Below are positions 1-5,854 of a stretch of 6,712 nucleotides of DNA, one piece after another. Below the pieces are notes generated by a model. The model searched no databases and was not told the origin of the DNA. It saw only the letters and a list, made by a program, of their open reading frames with translations. Position 1 is the first letter of the stretch, and every line of letters starts with the position of its first letter. The stretch is from Geobacillus icigianus (GTDB lineage Bacteria > Bacillota > Bacilli > Bacillales > Anoxybacillaceae), in contig NZ_JPYA01000085.1 in assembly GCF_000750005.1 (NCBI RefSeq), positions 1-6,712 on the forward strand. The letters run 5' to 3'. The position numbers and the translations under genes are program-made.

Positions 1-660
1 GGTCGTACAAAGGTTTCCAATACTTCAGTCACTCCTCACAGACAAATCGCGTACATTGAATTAGAATTTAGAGATGGTTGGTATACTTGCACAGGAACTG
101 TTATTGGGAAAGATAAAGTCCTTACAAATGCACATTGTGTTATGGATGTTACAAATCAGTCTGGTGCGATAAACGGTCATGTATATCCCGCTGTCAATAA
201 TAATATGTATTCATATGGGGTATATCAAATAGTAGATTATTATATTACAAGCAACTATGTTCAAACAGGCGATCCAACTCAAGACTTTGCAGTACTTAAG
301 CTTAGCACATACTTAGGAAAAAATATTGGTGATGTAGTTGGATACCTTCCATTAAGACAAGTATCTAGCATTCAAGGTACATCAGCAAAACTTTATGGAT
401 ACCCAGGGGATAAAATCGAACAGTATAACGAAGTTTCTCAATGGGGAATGACTGGCTCTATTTCAAAAGAAACCAATGAACTTGCATTTTATCAAATTGA
501 TACTTACAATGGGCAATCCGGTTCTTCTTTATTAAATTCATCAAATGAAATCATTGCTGTTCATAGAGGCAGTTTTAGTGTCAATGGTACCACTTACAAT
601 GGAGGACCAAAAATGATTAAACCCGTATATGATTTTATTAGAGCAGCAATGCTAAATTGA
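1..660 (+). CDS. V8-like (glutamyl endopeptidase type) secreted serine protease, 5' truncated by window edge
   Basis: The frame is open from base 1 to the TGA at 658-660, giving 219 residues; the true start, and presumably signal peptide and propeptide, lie outside the window. The visible part is a chymotrypsin-fold (S1B-like) catalytic domain. The triad can be read as His45 in LTNAHC, Asp95 in TQDFAVLKL and Ser173 in GQSGSS. Cys30 and Cys46 flank the His strand and would form the usual disulfide. His188, in AVHRG after the catalytic serine, sits where V8-type enzymes carry the histidine that binds a substrate glutamate, so cleavage after Glu (or Asp) is inferred. An internal ATG at 142 falls after the catalytic His and cannot be the start of an active enzyme. 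The gene is strikingly AT-rich compared with the chromosomal genes after 1080, which suggests transfer. A terminator follows within 40 bases. Family is confident; specificity is inference. Confidence 0.85.
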   Translation, partial: GRTKVSNTSVTPHRQIAYIELEFRDGWYTCTGTVIGKDKVLTNAHCVMDVTNQSGAINGHVYPAVNNNMYSYGVYQIVDYYITSNYVQTGDPTQDFAVLKLSTYLGKNIGDVVGYLPLRQVSSIQGTSAKLYGYPGDKIEQYNEVSQWGMTGSISKETNELAFYQIDTYNGQSGSSLLNSSNEIIAVHRGSFSVNGTTYNGGPKMIKPVYDFIRAAMLN

Positions 661-699
661 AAATTTCTTCCAGCTATTTATTAATGACCAGCAAGGAAG

Positions 700-735
700 A
701 TCTTAGTGATTGTAAACCTTACTAAGATGTTTTTT
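700..735 (+). terminator. Rho-independent terminator of the protease gene
   Basis: Perfect 8-bp arms ATCTTAGT (700-707) and ACTAAGAT (721-728), a 13-nt loop, then G and a run of six T (730-735). It starts 40 bases after the protease stop codon and is oriented to end that transcript. Confidence 0.8.
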
Positions 736-796
736 AACAAGGTAGGTAAATTTTGAAGGTTTCGTAGTTTAATTGACTCTTCCCGGAAAGGGAACA

Positions 797-835
797 AAAA
801 AATGCCCTGAAATTCTACCCTCCAGGGCATTTTTT
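797..835 (-). terminator. Bidirectional terminator, probably serving the recombinase remnant
   Basis: Arms 797-809 and 823-835 are perfectly complementary over 13 bp with ATGCCCTG/CAGGGCAT at the core, flanked by six or more A on the left and six T on the right. It can therefore end transcription in both directions. Its minus-strand orientation lies about 60 bases beyond the stop of the recombinase remnant, so it was probably that gene's terminator and also backs up the protease terminator at 700-735. Confidence 0.8.
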
Positions 836-896
836 CTATATAGTCTCTAAATGTACTTGGACAGCTCCGATGCCAAAACTGTCATCCATCTTGATG

Positions 897-1013
897 TTAA
901 AATTTCGGCAACGCATTGACCGCATCAGCGAGATCGCTATAACTGTCTTTCAAATACCACGATGTTGTGGCGACATTACTGTGACCTGCAAGTCTTCGGA
1001 CTTCCCACTTTGT
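897..1013 (-). pseudogene. C-terminal remnant of a tyrosine recombinase / phage-type integrase
   Basis: Reading the minus strand from 1013 to the stop at 897-899 gives about 38 codons ending in NALPKF. They contain VRRLAGHSNVATTSWYL, which matches the end of the catalytic domain of tyrosine recombinases: the L-G-H box (His at 981-983) followed by TTxxYL, with the nucleophilic tyrosine at 954-956. The conserved R-I, K and H-x-x-R boxes that should precede it are absent. Upstream of about 1013 the frame runs straight into the glyQS terminator (arms at 1027-1066) and loses resemblance. It is therefore a 3' stub left after deletion of the rest of an integrase, not an active enzyme. It sits between the AT-rich protease and the chromosomal glyQS, as expected for the edge of an eroded prophage or integrative element. 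The identification rests on motif reading only. Confidence 0.72.
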
Positions 1014-1026
1014 ATAAAAGAAAGAA

Positions 1027-1066
1027 GCTGTCTCAAAAGATCGCTAAATCGACTTGTTGAGACAGC
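1027..1066 (-). terminator. Terminator of glyQS
   Basis: Perfect 10-bp inverted repeat GCTGTCTCAA (1027-1036) and TTGAGACAGC (1057-1066). The 20-nt loop can fold further (AAG/CTT and TCG/CGA). On the minus strand it begins 15 bases after the glyQS stop and is followed by a T-rich tail (TTCTTTCTTTT, 1016-1026). Confidence 0.75.
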
Positions 1067-1080
1067 CTCCGTTCTTGTCA

Positions 1081-2463
1081 TCAAAAAGCGATCTTTTCCT
1101 CCAAAAAGGCTTTGAGCTCGCCGATCGGCAGCCGCACTTGTTCCATCGTGTCGCGGTCGCGGACGGTGACTTGGCCGTCTTGTTCGGACTCAAAGTCGTA
1201 CGTAATGCAAAACGGCGTGCCGATTTCGTCTTGGCGGCGGTACCGCTTGCCGATCGAGCCGGTTTCGTCGTAGTCAACCATGAAATGTTTCGCGAGCTCT
1301 TCGTAAATGCGGCGCGCCCCGTCAGCGAGCTTTTTCGACAGCGGCAAGACGGCCGCTTTGTACGGTGCGAGCGCCGGATGCAAATGCATGACCGTCCGGG
1401 TCGTGCCGTCTTCCAGTTCTTCCTCGTCATAGGCATCGATCATAAACGCCAGCGTGACGCGGTCGGCACCAAGCGACGGTTCAATGCAGTACGGCACGTA
1501 GCGTTCGTTCGTTTCTTGGTCGAGATAATGGAAGTCCTCGCCCGAGTATTCCATATGCCGCTTTAAGTCGTAATCGGTGCGCGACGCGATGCCCCACAGC
1601 TCGCCCCAACCGAACGGGAAGCGGTACTCGATGTCAGTGGTGGCGTTGCTGTAGTGGGACAACTCTTCTTTCGCATGATCGCGCAGACGGATATGGTCTT
1701 CGTTCATGCCGAGCGACAACAGCCACTCCTTGCAAAATTGCTTCCAGTAGTCGAACCATTTCAGCTCTTCGCCCGGTTTGCAGAAAAACTCGAGCTCCAT
1801 TTGTTCGAACTCACGCGTGCGGAACGTAAAATTCCCTGGCGTGATCTCGTTGCGGAAGCTTTTGCCGATTTGCGCGATGCCAAACGGTAATTTTTTGCGC
1901 ATCGTGCGCTGGACGTTTTTAAAGTTGACGAAAATGCCTTGCGCCGTCTCCGGGCGCAAATAAATTTCGTTGGCGCTCGACTCGGTGACGCCTTGGTACG
2001 TTTTGAACATTAAGTTGAACTGGCGCACGTTCGTAAAGTCGCGGCTGCCGCATTCGGGACAGGCGATGCCATGCTCGCGGATCAGCTCATCCATTTTCGC
2101 TAGCGGCAAGCCGTCAACGATCATCTCGATCCCTTTTTCCTCAAGCGCCTGCTCAATCAGCTTGTCGGCGCGATGGCGCGCTTTGCACTGTTTGCAGTCG
2201 ACCATCGGATCGTTGAAGTTGCCTAAGTGGCCAGACGCTTCCCACGTTCTCGGGTTCATTAAAATGGCGGCGTCCAAACCGACGTTGTACGGCGACTCTT
2301 GGACGAATTTTTTCCACCACGCCCGTTTGATGTTGTTTTTCAGCTCAACGCCGAGCGGGCCGTAATCCCACGTATTCGCCAGCCCACCGTAAATTTCCGA
2401 CCCCGGAAACACGAAGCCGCGATGTTTCGCGTGGGCAACGATTTCTTCCATGGTTGCAGCCAT
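1081..2463 (-). CDS. glyQS: Glycyl-tRNA synthetase, single-chain homodimeric type
   Basis: This 460-residue cytosolic class II aminoacyl-tRNA synthetase attaches glycine to tRNA-Gly using ATP; the length is normal for the alpha2 type. Visible signatures include the N-terminal [12 protein letters not shown] (16-27), two Cys pairs (C90/C93 and C135/C138) that look like a zinc site, RPETAQG (170-176), motif 2 FRNEITP (203-209), motif 3 EPSLGADR (328-335), and a C-terminal anticodon-binding domain from about 355 ([11 protein letters not shown], then [13 protein letters not shown]). The start at 2463 is chosen because an AAGGAGGA site (2471-2478) lies 7-8 bases upstream; the frame extends 14 codons further but those codons cover that site. 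The gene is transcribed alone: T-box leader and promoter upstream, terminator 15 bases downstream. It is intact, and its GC-rich codon use contrasts with the protease at 1-660. Confidence 0.97.
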   Translation of the reverse strand: MAATMEEIVAHAKHRGFVFPGSEIYGGLANTWDYGPLGVELKNNIKRAWWKKFVQESPYNVGLDAAILMNPRTWEASGHLGNFNDPMVDCKQCKARHRADKLIEQALEEKGIEMIVDGLPLAKMDELIREHGIACPECGSRDFTNVRQFNLMFKTYQGVTESSANEIYLRPETAQGIFVNFKNVQRTMRKKLPFGIAQIGKSFRNEITPGNFTFRTREFEQMELEFFCKPGEELKWFDYWKQFCKEWLLSLGMNEDHIRLRDHAKEELSHYSNATTDIEYRFPFGWGELWGIASRTDYDLKRHMEYSGEDFHYLDQETNERYVPYCIEPSLGADRVTLAFMIDAYDEEELEDGTTRTVMHLHPALAPYKAAVLPLSKKLADGARRIYEELAKHFMVDYDETGSIGKRYRRQDEIGTPFCITYDFESEQDGQVTVRDRDTMEQVRLPIGELKAFLEEKIAF

Positions 2464-2470
2464 GTTATCA

Positions 2471-2478
2471 TCCTCCTT
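2471..2478 (-). promoter_or_regulatory. Shine-Dalgarno of glyQS
   Basis: AAGGAGGA on the minus strand, 7 bases before the ATG at 2461-2463. It decides the start against the longer reading frame and lies just downstream of the T-box terminator. Confidence 0.85.
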
Positions 2479-2503
2479 CACATGTGTATGGTGCCAACAA
2501 ATC

Positions 2504-2545
2504 AAAAATGCCCTCGCCCCTAGGCATGACGCCTAGGGACGAGAG
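2504..2545 (-). terminator. Regulatory terminator of the glycine T-box
   Basis: Arms 2511-2525 and 2531-2545 pair over about 15 bp (GCCTAGG core, a few G-U or mismatched positions) with a 5-nt loop, followed on the minus strand by CATTTTT. It ends the leader when tRNA-Gly is charged and is replaced by the antiterminator when uncharged tRNA binds. Confidence 0.9.
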
Positions 2546-2723
2546 CGTAGCTCCCGCGGTTCCACCCTAGTTGATGCGCAAACAGCGCATCCCCTTTTTC
2601 CATTTCCGCTCCGGACTGCCGTTTCATTAACCGTCTTCACCGGGCTTCCACCATCCCCGGCTCGCTTTGGAAGAGAGGGTTAACTACTATTGATCCGTCA
2701 TCGCGATTCGCTATACGATTTTG
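2504..2723 (-). ncRNA. Glycine T-box leader (tRNA-sensing riboswitch) of glyQS
   Basis: The leader senses uncharged tRNA-Gly. Stem I has a base CGGA/TCCG (2694-2697 with 2612-2615), an inner helix TTAACC/GGTTAA (2678-2683 with 2627-2632) and a distal hairpin CCGGG/CCCGG (2656-2660 with 2640-2644). The loop between base and inner helix holds a GGC triplet (2618-2620) followed by A, the glycine specifier codon. Stem III is GATGCGC/GCGCATC (2573-2591). The T-box AGGGTGGAACCGCG is at 2555-2568; its variable base is A, matching the U73 discriminator of bacterial tRNA-Gly. The antiterminator pairs 2565-2568 with 2535-2538 and 2550-2557 with 2539-2546. The competing terminator is 2511-2525 with 2531-2545 plus a U run at 2504-2508. 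The two folds share 2535-2545 and so exclude each other. No stem II is seen, as is usual for compact glycine T-boxes. Confidence 0.95.
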
Positions 2724-2729
2724 CTCATT

Positions 2730-2759
2730 ATAATAACAAACCCGCAAAACCTCTGTCAA
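2730..2759 (-). promoter_or_regulatory. Promoter of glyQS
   Basis: A perfect -35 TTGACA (2754-2759) lies 18 bases from TATTAT (2730-2735), with an overlapping TATAAT three bases further at a poorer 21-base spacing. Transcription would begin near 2723, just before stem I of the T-box. The -35 box overlaps the stop codon (2756-2758) of the glycosyltransferase gene. Confidence 0.75.
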
Positions 2760-3610
2760 TAGTTGCCTCTCTTTTTTTGCATCCAAAACCGCGACACGAT
2801 CGGCTGGCCGTCCCAGATGACTTCACTTTCGGCGCGGCGGCGCGCGACTTCCGGCTCGTCAAGCAAAAGCCAAAAGTTTTTCACCGGCAAATCGCCGAGC
2901 CCATGCTTCTCGCAAAGCCGCCGCAAATATTGGCGCCGCCTGTCGTCGAGCTGTCGCGACATGTTGTCGCCATCCGCGCTGAACGCATACAACACGGTCG
3001 CCGCCGCGACACGGGTGACGCGACACACAGAGGCAGCACGCAAAAAGAAGTCCCAATCCCAATAGTTGTGGATAGACGGGTCAAAGCTGCCGATTTCGTC
3101 ATGAAGCGACTTGCGATACACGCTCCCGGACGGGACGTACGTTGAAAACGTCCGCATGGCTTCCAAATCGTACTCATAGGCAAATAAGAAGCGAGCGAAC
3201 GGGATGCGCTGATCGTTTTCGACCCGATACTGGACAATTTCCGCATCGGCATAGGCGAAGTCCGCATGCTCGAGCGCCGCGACCATCCGCTCGAGATGAC
3301 ACGGCAACACTAGATCATCGTCGTCGCAAAGCATGATGAGCTCGCCACGCGCCGCTTGGACGCCTGCGTTGCGGGCCGCGACATGTCCTTCGTTGTCGCG
3401 GCGGTCAATGACGCCGATGTCCAGCTCCGGATACAAGGCGACGACATCATCGACCGGCTCGCCGCCGTCGTTCACAACGATGACCTCAAACGGCTTGTAC
3501 GTCTGCCGGCTTAACGCTTCAAGCAGCTCGGCAAGCGGATATGGGCGATTGTATGTCGGGATGACAACGGATACAGACGGACACAACGGACAATCCACCG
3601 CCTCTCTCAT
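2756..3610 (-). CDS. Family 2 (GT-A fold) glycosyltransferase
   Basis: A 284-residue cytosolic or membrane-associated enzyme that should transfer a sugar from a nucleotide-sugar donor to an unknown acceptor. Seen from the N-terminus: VVIPTYNRP (15-23), VVNDG (45-49), HVAARNAG (76-83), the acidic DDDD run (96-99) that fits the DxD metal/nucleotide site, a GSFDP segment (174-178), and WDWD (184-187), where GT2 enzymes carry the catalytic-base region. There are no membrane segments, so it is not a processive synthase of the hyaluronan type. The start is uncertain: ATG at 3610 is used, but an in-frame TTG at 3619 is possible and neither has a good Shine-Dalgarno. No other polysaccharide gene is visible nearby, so the product cannot be named. 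It follows the MFS gene on the same strand after a hairpin (3626-3653), and its stop codon overlaps the glyQS promoter. Confidence 0.88.
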   Translation of the reverse strand: MREAVDCPLCPSVSVVIPTYNRPYPLAELLEALSRQTYKPFEVIVVNDGGEPVDDVVALYPELDIGVIDRRDNEGHVAARNAGVQAARGELIMLCDDDDLVLPCHLERMVAALEHADFAYADAEIVQYRVENDQRIPFARFLFAYEYDLEAMRTFSTYVPSGSVYRKSLHDEIGSFDPSIHNYWDWDFFLRAASVCRVTRVAAATVLYAFSADGDNMSRQLDDRRRQYLRRLCEKHGLGDLPVKNFWLLLDEPEVARRRAESEVIWDGQPIVSRFWMQKKRGNY

Positions 3611-3622
3611 TTTTCCCAAACC

Positions 3623-3653
3623 AAAAGGGGCTTACCCTTAAGGTATAGCCCCT
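3623..3653 (-). terminator. Hairpin between the MFS gene and the glycosyltransferase gene (terminator or attenuator)
   Basis: Outer arms AGGGGCT (3626-3632) and AGCCCCT (3647-3653) are perfect; an inner TACC/GGTA pair (3633-3636 with 3642-3645) extends the stem past one bulged base. On the minus strand a short T tail (TTTTGGTTT) follows. It starts 17 bases past the MFS stop and ends 13 bases before the glycosyltransferase ATG. The T tail is modest, so partial readthrough is likely. Confidence 0.6.
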
Positions 3654-3669
3654 GTTTCTGTTTGTCAAC

Positions 3670-4866
3670 TTAGGCGAGTTCCTGTTGCTTCGTCTCTTTG
3701 CCAAGAACAGTGACCGAGAGGACGGCGACAAGGACAGACAGGCAGAACAGAGTGAAAATCGCCGTCACGGACACCCCTTTGGCGACAAGCGAGCCAACGA
3801 ACAGCGGGCCGAAGATGCCGCCAATGCGGCCAAACGCCGCCGCCATGCCGGCGCCGGTCGCACGAATCGACGTCGGGTATTGCTCCGGCGTGTACGCATA
3901 CAGCGCTCCCCAAGCGCCTAAGTTGAAAAACGACAAGAAAATGCCAGCCGCCATCAACCCCGCAAGCGACTCGGCCGTGCCGAAAAAGTAGGCGCTTGCC
4001 GCTGTGCCAAGCAGATATGTGATCAAGACGAACTTCCGCCCGGCCCGCTCGATCAGCCATGCGGCGCTGAAATAGCCAGGCAACTGGGCGATCGTCATCA
4101 CAAGCACGTATTCAAAGCTTTTAATTAAGCTGAATCCTTTCATGACCATGACGCTTGGCAGCCATAAAAACATGCCGTAATACGAAAAGACGACACAAAA
4201 CCAAAGAAGCCAAAGCATCGTCGTTTCCTTCCGGTACGGCGCCGACCATACGTGGGCGATATGGCTCCATACCGTTCCCTCTTTTTTCGTTGCCATAAAC
4301 CGTGGTGAGTCGGGCAGCCGGAGGCGTAAGTAAATGGCGTACAGCGCCGGTGCGGCCGCCAGCCATAACGCCGTCCGCCATCCATAGGCTGGTATGACGA
4401 AATACGAGATGAGCGCCGACAGCAGCCAGCCGCCGGCCCAAAAGCTTTCAAGCAGCACAACAGCCCGGCCGCGATCCTTAGCTGGCACCGCTTCCGAGAC
4501 GAGCGTTGACGCGACCGGCAGCTCGCCGCCAAGCCCCATGCCGATCAAAAAGCGAAGTGCCAAAAACGCCGCCAACGTCGTCGTCAGCGCCGACAGCCCG
4601 CTGCCGATCGAGAATAATAACAATGTGACAAGAAAAACATGTTTCCGGCCGATCCGGTCGGCAAGCAACCCAAACACGAGCGCCCCAACGGCCATGCCGA
4701 TCGAGTTGACGCTGCCGATCCAGCCGACTTGTTCGGCTGTCAAGTTCCAGTCTTTTTGCAAGGCGGCCATCAAAAACGACAACATGCCGACATCCATCGC
4801 GTCAAACAGCCAGCCAAGGCCGGCAATGCCTAACAGCTTGCGCTGGGAAATCGTCGGTTGATTCAT
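3670..4866 (-). CDS. niaP: MFS transporter, probable niacin (nicotinate) permease NiaP/YceI-type
   Basis: A 398-residue inner-membrane major facilitator with about twelve hydrophobic segments. Visible motifs are FDAMDVGML (21-29) in the first membrane helix, the motif A loop GLLADRIGRK (66-75), RFLIGMGLGGELP (105-117), LPDSPR (184-189) before the central loop, and YTPEQYPTSIRATGAG in the second half. This pattern belongs to the sugar/aromatic-acid symporter branch, and from memory the sequence is very like Bacillus subtilis YceI, the niacin transporter NiaP. Niacin uptake for NAD salvage is therefore the best guess; another organic acid cannot be excluded. The start at 4866 has AGGAGG (4873-4878) six bases upstream. 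A -10 TATAAT and a 22-bp imperfect palindrome precede it, suggesting its own repressor-controlled promoter. The gene is intact and of normal length. Confidence 0.85.
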   Translation of the reverse strand: MNQPTISQRKLLGIAGLGWLFDAMDVGMLSFLMAALQKDWNLTAEQVGWIGSVNSIGMAVGALVFGLLADRIGRKHVFLVTLLLFSIGSGLSALTTTLAAFLALRFLIGMGLGGELPVASTLVSEAVPAKDRGRAVVLLESFWAGGWLLSALISYFVIPAYGWRTALWLAAAPALYAIYLRLRLPDSPRFMATKKEGTVWSHIAHVWSAPYRKETTMLWLLWFCVVFSYYGMFLWLPSVMVMKGFSLIKSFEYVLVMTIAQLPGYFSAAWLIERAGRKFVLITYLLGTAASAYFFGTAESLAGLMAAGIFLSFFNLGAWGALYAYTPEQYPTSIRATGAGMAAAFGRIGGIFGPLFVGSLVAKGVSVTAIFTLFCLSVLVAVLSVTVLGKETKQQELA

Positions 4867-4877
4867 GTATATCCTCC

Positions 4878-4899
4878 TGTCATTATCGGTGTAAAGACA
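4878..4899 (-). promoter_or_regulatory. Candidate operator in the niaP 5' leader
   Basis: Imperfect palindrome: TGTCATTA (4878-4885), six bases, TAAAGACA (4892-4899); seven of eight positions match between half-sites. It lies between the -10 box (4905-4910) and the Shine-Dalgarno (4873-4878), at about +1 to +21, a classic repressor position. Bacillus niaP is known to be repressed by NiaR (YrxA) in response to niacin, so NiaR is the natural candidate. I cannot confirm the match to its consensus. Confidence 0.4.
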
Positions 4900-4904
4900 T
4901 ATTT

Positions 4905-4933
4905 ATTATAAAAGAAAATCACCCACCTCTGCA
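4905..4933 (-). promoter_or_regulatory. Promoter of niaP
   Basis: A perfect -10 TATAAT at 4905-4910 on the minus strand, 39 bases upstream of the ATG. The best -35 at 17 bases spacing (TGCAGA, 4928-4933) is poor, so the promoter may need an activator or simply be weak. Confidence 0.5.
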
Positions 4934-5211
4934 CTGTACGGTTAATACTTTTTGCGAAAAATCCGCTCCAAAACTTGAATAACACGATCAAACACCAACA
5001 TCGCGATCCAGCCCTCGTTCTATGATTAGAACAAAAAGTTCGGCTAAAATCAGCTGCCATGCTTTTCATGATAGGCGCCAGTAAAACCATTTGGCAAAGC
5101 ATCAAATCCTTTCTTCGTTCCCTCGTTCATGATGTTGATTTCGACCTCACATTTCGTACCCTTCCGACGAAAATCAGGAGGATTTTTTTCATTCCGATGT
5201 CGAATGAATCC
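4934..5211. other. Gene-poor spacer between niaP and the 105-aa gene
   Basis: No convincing gene is seen on either strand. Short frames exist: minus 5050-5241 (63 codons) and a minus tail at 4942-5025 reading NEGWIAMLVFDRVIQVLERI before a few basic residues and a stop. The latter looks protein-like but has no start signal and is closed by a stop just upstream. Two small inverted repeats lie here (GTTCTA/TAGAAC at 5017-5032 and TTCATTC/GAATGAA at 5188-5208); neither has a T tail. The stretch may hold decayed gene fragments. Confidence 0.4.
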
Positions 5212-5241
5212 TTGACACAGCTTCTTAGAAAGACCTTTCAT
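5212..5241 (+). promoter_or_regulatory. Possible promoter of the 105-aa gene
   Basis: A perfect TTGACA (5212-5217) with TTTCAT (5236-5241, four of six) at 18 bases spacing, about 80 bases upstream of the ATG. A nearer pair (TTCAAA 5274-5279, TACTAT 5297-5302) would start RNA inside the Shine-Dalgarno and is less likely. Confidence 0.35.
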
Positions 5242-5320
5242 CTGAGTACAGCGAGACAGGTTGGTTGGATCATTTCAAAATTGGTAGACTGGGTATTACT
5301 ATAGTACAAGGAGGATACTT

Positions 5321-5638
5321 ATGGACGAGGAAAGAATCAAGGATCTTGAAGCAAAATTAAGTCTAGCCACCGACGCCATTACGTTACTCTTAGATATGGT
5401 GAACAAGGAGCACAAAAGCTTTGCGATTCTGGCCTTAGCCACTGGCTTTACTGCCAACGAGTTGGAACGCCTAGAAAAACTGTTTTATCACGCTGGCAAA
5501 TCACAGTGGGACAAGGACACATTTGTGGCAGAGTTCGAGAAGCAGCTTCCCAAAAGAAGTGCAATGTTGCGAAGCATTTTGGAAGGGCTAAAGTCAGATG
5601 GAAAGTTTGTATCGTTATGCGAGAAGTATTTGGATTGA
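5321..5638 (+). CDS. Small hypothetical protein, helical, possibly DUF1878/YhaI-like
   Basis: 105 residues, soluble, with no signal peptide or membrane segment. A strong AAGGAGG (5308-5314) lies six bases before the ATG and a strong terminator follows within ten bases of the stop, so this is very probably a real monocistronic gene. The sequence suggests an all-helical fold: a charged N-terminal helix (about 2-31, coiled-coil-like), a short helix FAILALATG (39-47), an amphipathic helix starting at the ELERLEKLF stretch, then a polar linker and two C-terminal helices ending SLCEKYLD. The order 'FxxLxxxxG, TxxE, FxxxFxxxL, ILxxL' recalls the Bacillus YhaI (DUF1878) family, whose function is unknown; this is a weak memory-based comparison. 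It lies between a gene-poor spacer and an insertion sequence, with no functional partner in view. Confidence 0.8.
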   Translation: MDEERIKDLEAKLSLATDAITLLLDMVNKEHKSFAILALATGFTANELERLEKLFYHAGKSQWDKDTFVAEFEKQLPKRSAMLRSILEGLKSDGKFVSLCEKYLD

Positions 5639-5644
5639 CAGAAA

Positions 5645-5676
5645 AAACCCGCCCATGTCGAGGCGGGTTTATTTTT
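5645..5676 (+). terminator. Terminator of the 105-aa gene
   Basis: Perfect 9-bp arms AAACCCGCC (5645-5653) and GGCGGGTTT (5662-5670), an 8-nt loop, then ATTTTTCTTT. The A run before the left arm would let it also work in the opposite direction. Confidence 0.9.
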
Positions 5677-5786
5677 CTTTAAAACATCCAAATCTTCACC
5701 AAATGATTCTCGGAAATTCTTTATTGCAACTTATATACTGTAGATGAGCAAATTTGCTAACATAAATTGACAGCTAAACAAAAAAG

Positions 5787-5816
5787 GAGACATGAACCCA
5801 GCTCCTTGAGTAAAAT
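5787..5816 (+). promoter_or_regulatory. Likely internal promoter of the transposase
   Basis: GAGACA (5787-5792, four of six to the -35 consensus) and TAAAAT (5811-5816, five of six to the -10) are 18 bases apart. Transcription would begin near 5823, in the loop of the inverted repeat 5787-5854 and after its left arm, so this transcript cannot form the fold that hides the ribosome site. Confidence 0.45.
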
Positions 5817-5854
5817 AGATGTGCTCAAACTACCCGCAAGGAGGTTCATGTCTC
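5787..5854 (+). repeat. Inverted repeat enclosing the transposase ribosome binding site
   Basis: GAGACATGAACC (5787-5798) is perfectly complementary to GGTTCATGTCTC (5843-5854), and CTCCTTG (5802-5808) to CAAGGAG (5837-5843), with a small bulge between the two blocks. The stem totals about 18 bp around a loop of roughly 28 nt. The right arm contains the AAGGAGG Shine-Dalgarno (5838-5844) and abuts the ATG at 5855. RNA that includes both arms should hide the ribosome site. Confidence 0.85.

Noticed and set aside
142..144. ATG as start of the protease
   Set aside because: It follows the catalytic histidine at codon 45; the frame is open and homologous back to base 1.
780..794. TTCCC/GGGAA short inverted repeat as an integrase attachment core
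   Set aside because: Only five pairs and no second copy or tRNA gene in the window to support an att site.
1054..1566. Long plus-strand reading frame opposite glyQS
   Set aside because: Shadow of the GC-rich synthetase gene; arginine-rich, no ribosome site, no recognisable domain.
2690..3145. Plus-strand reading frame across the T-box start and glycosyltransferase
   Set aside because: Overlaps a clear promoter and a well-supported gene on the other strand; composition is typical of an antisense shadow.
4394..4861. Plus-strand reading frame opposite niaP
   Set aside because: Ser/Pro/Ala-rich antisense shadow of membrane-protein codons; no start signal.
5017..5032. GTTCTA/TAGAAC hairpin as a terminator or regulatory fold
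   Set aside because: Only six pairs, followed by A on the plus strand and by GAGGG on the minus strand, with no T tail and no adjacent gene.
5188..5208. TTCATTC/GAATGAA hairpin as a terminator
   Set aside because: T run precedes the hairpin on the plus strand and A run follows it on the minus strand; no T tail in either useful orientation.
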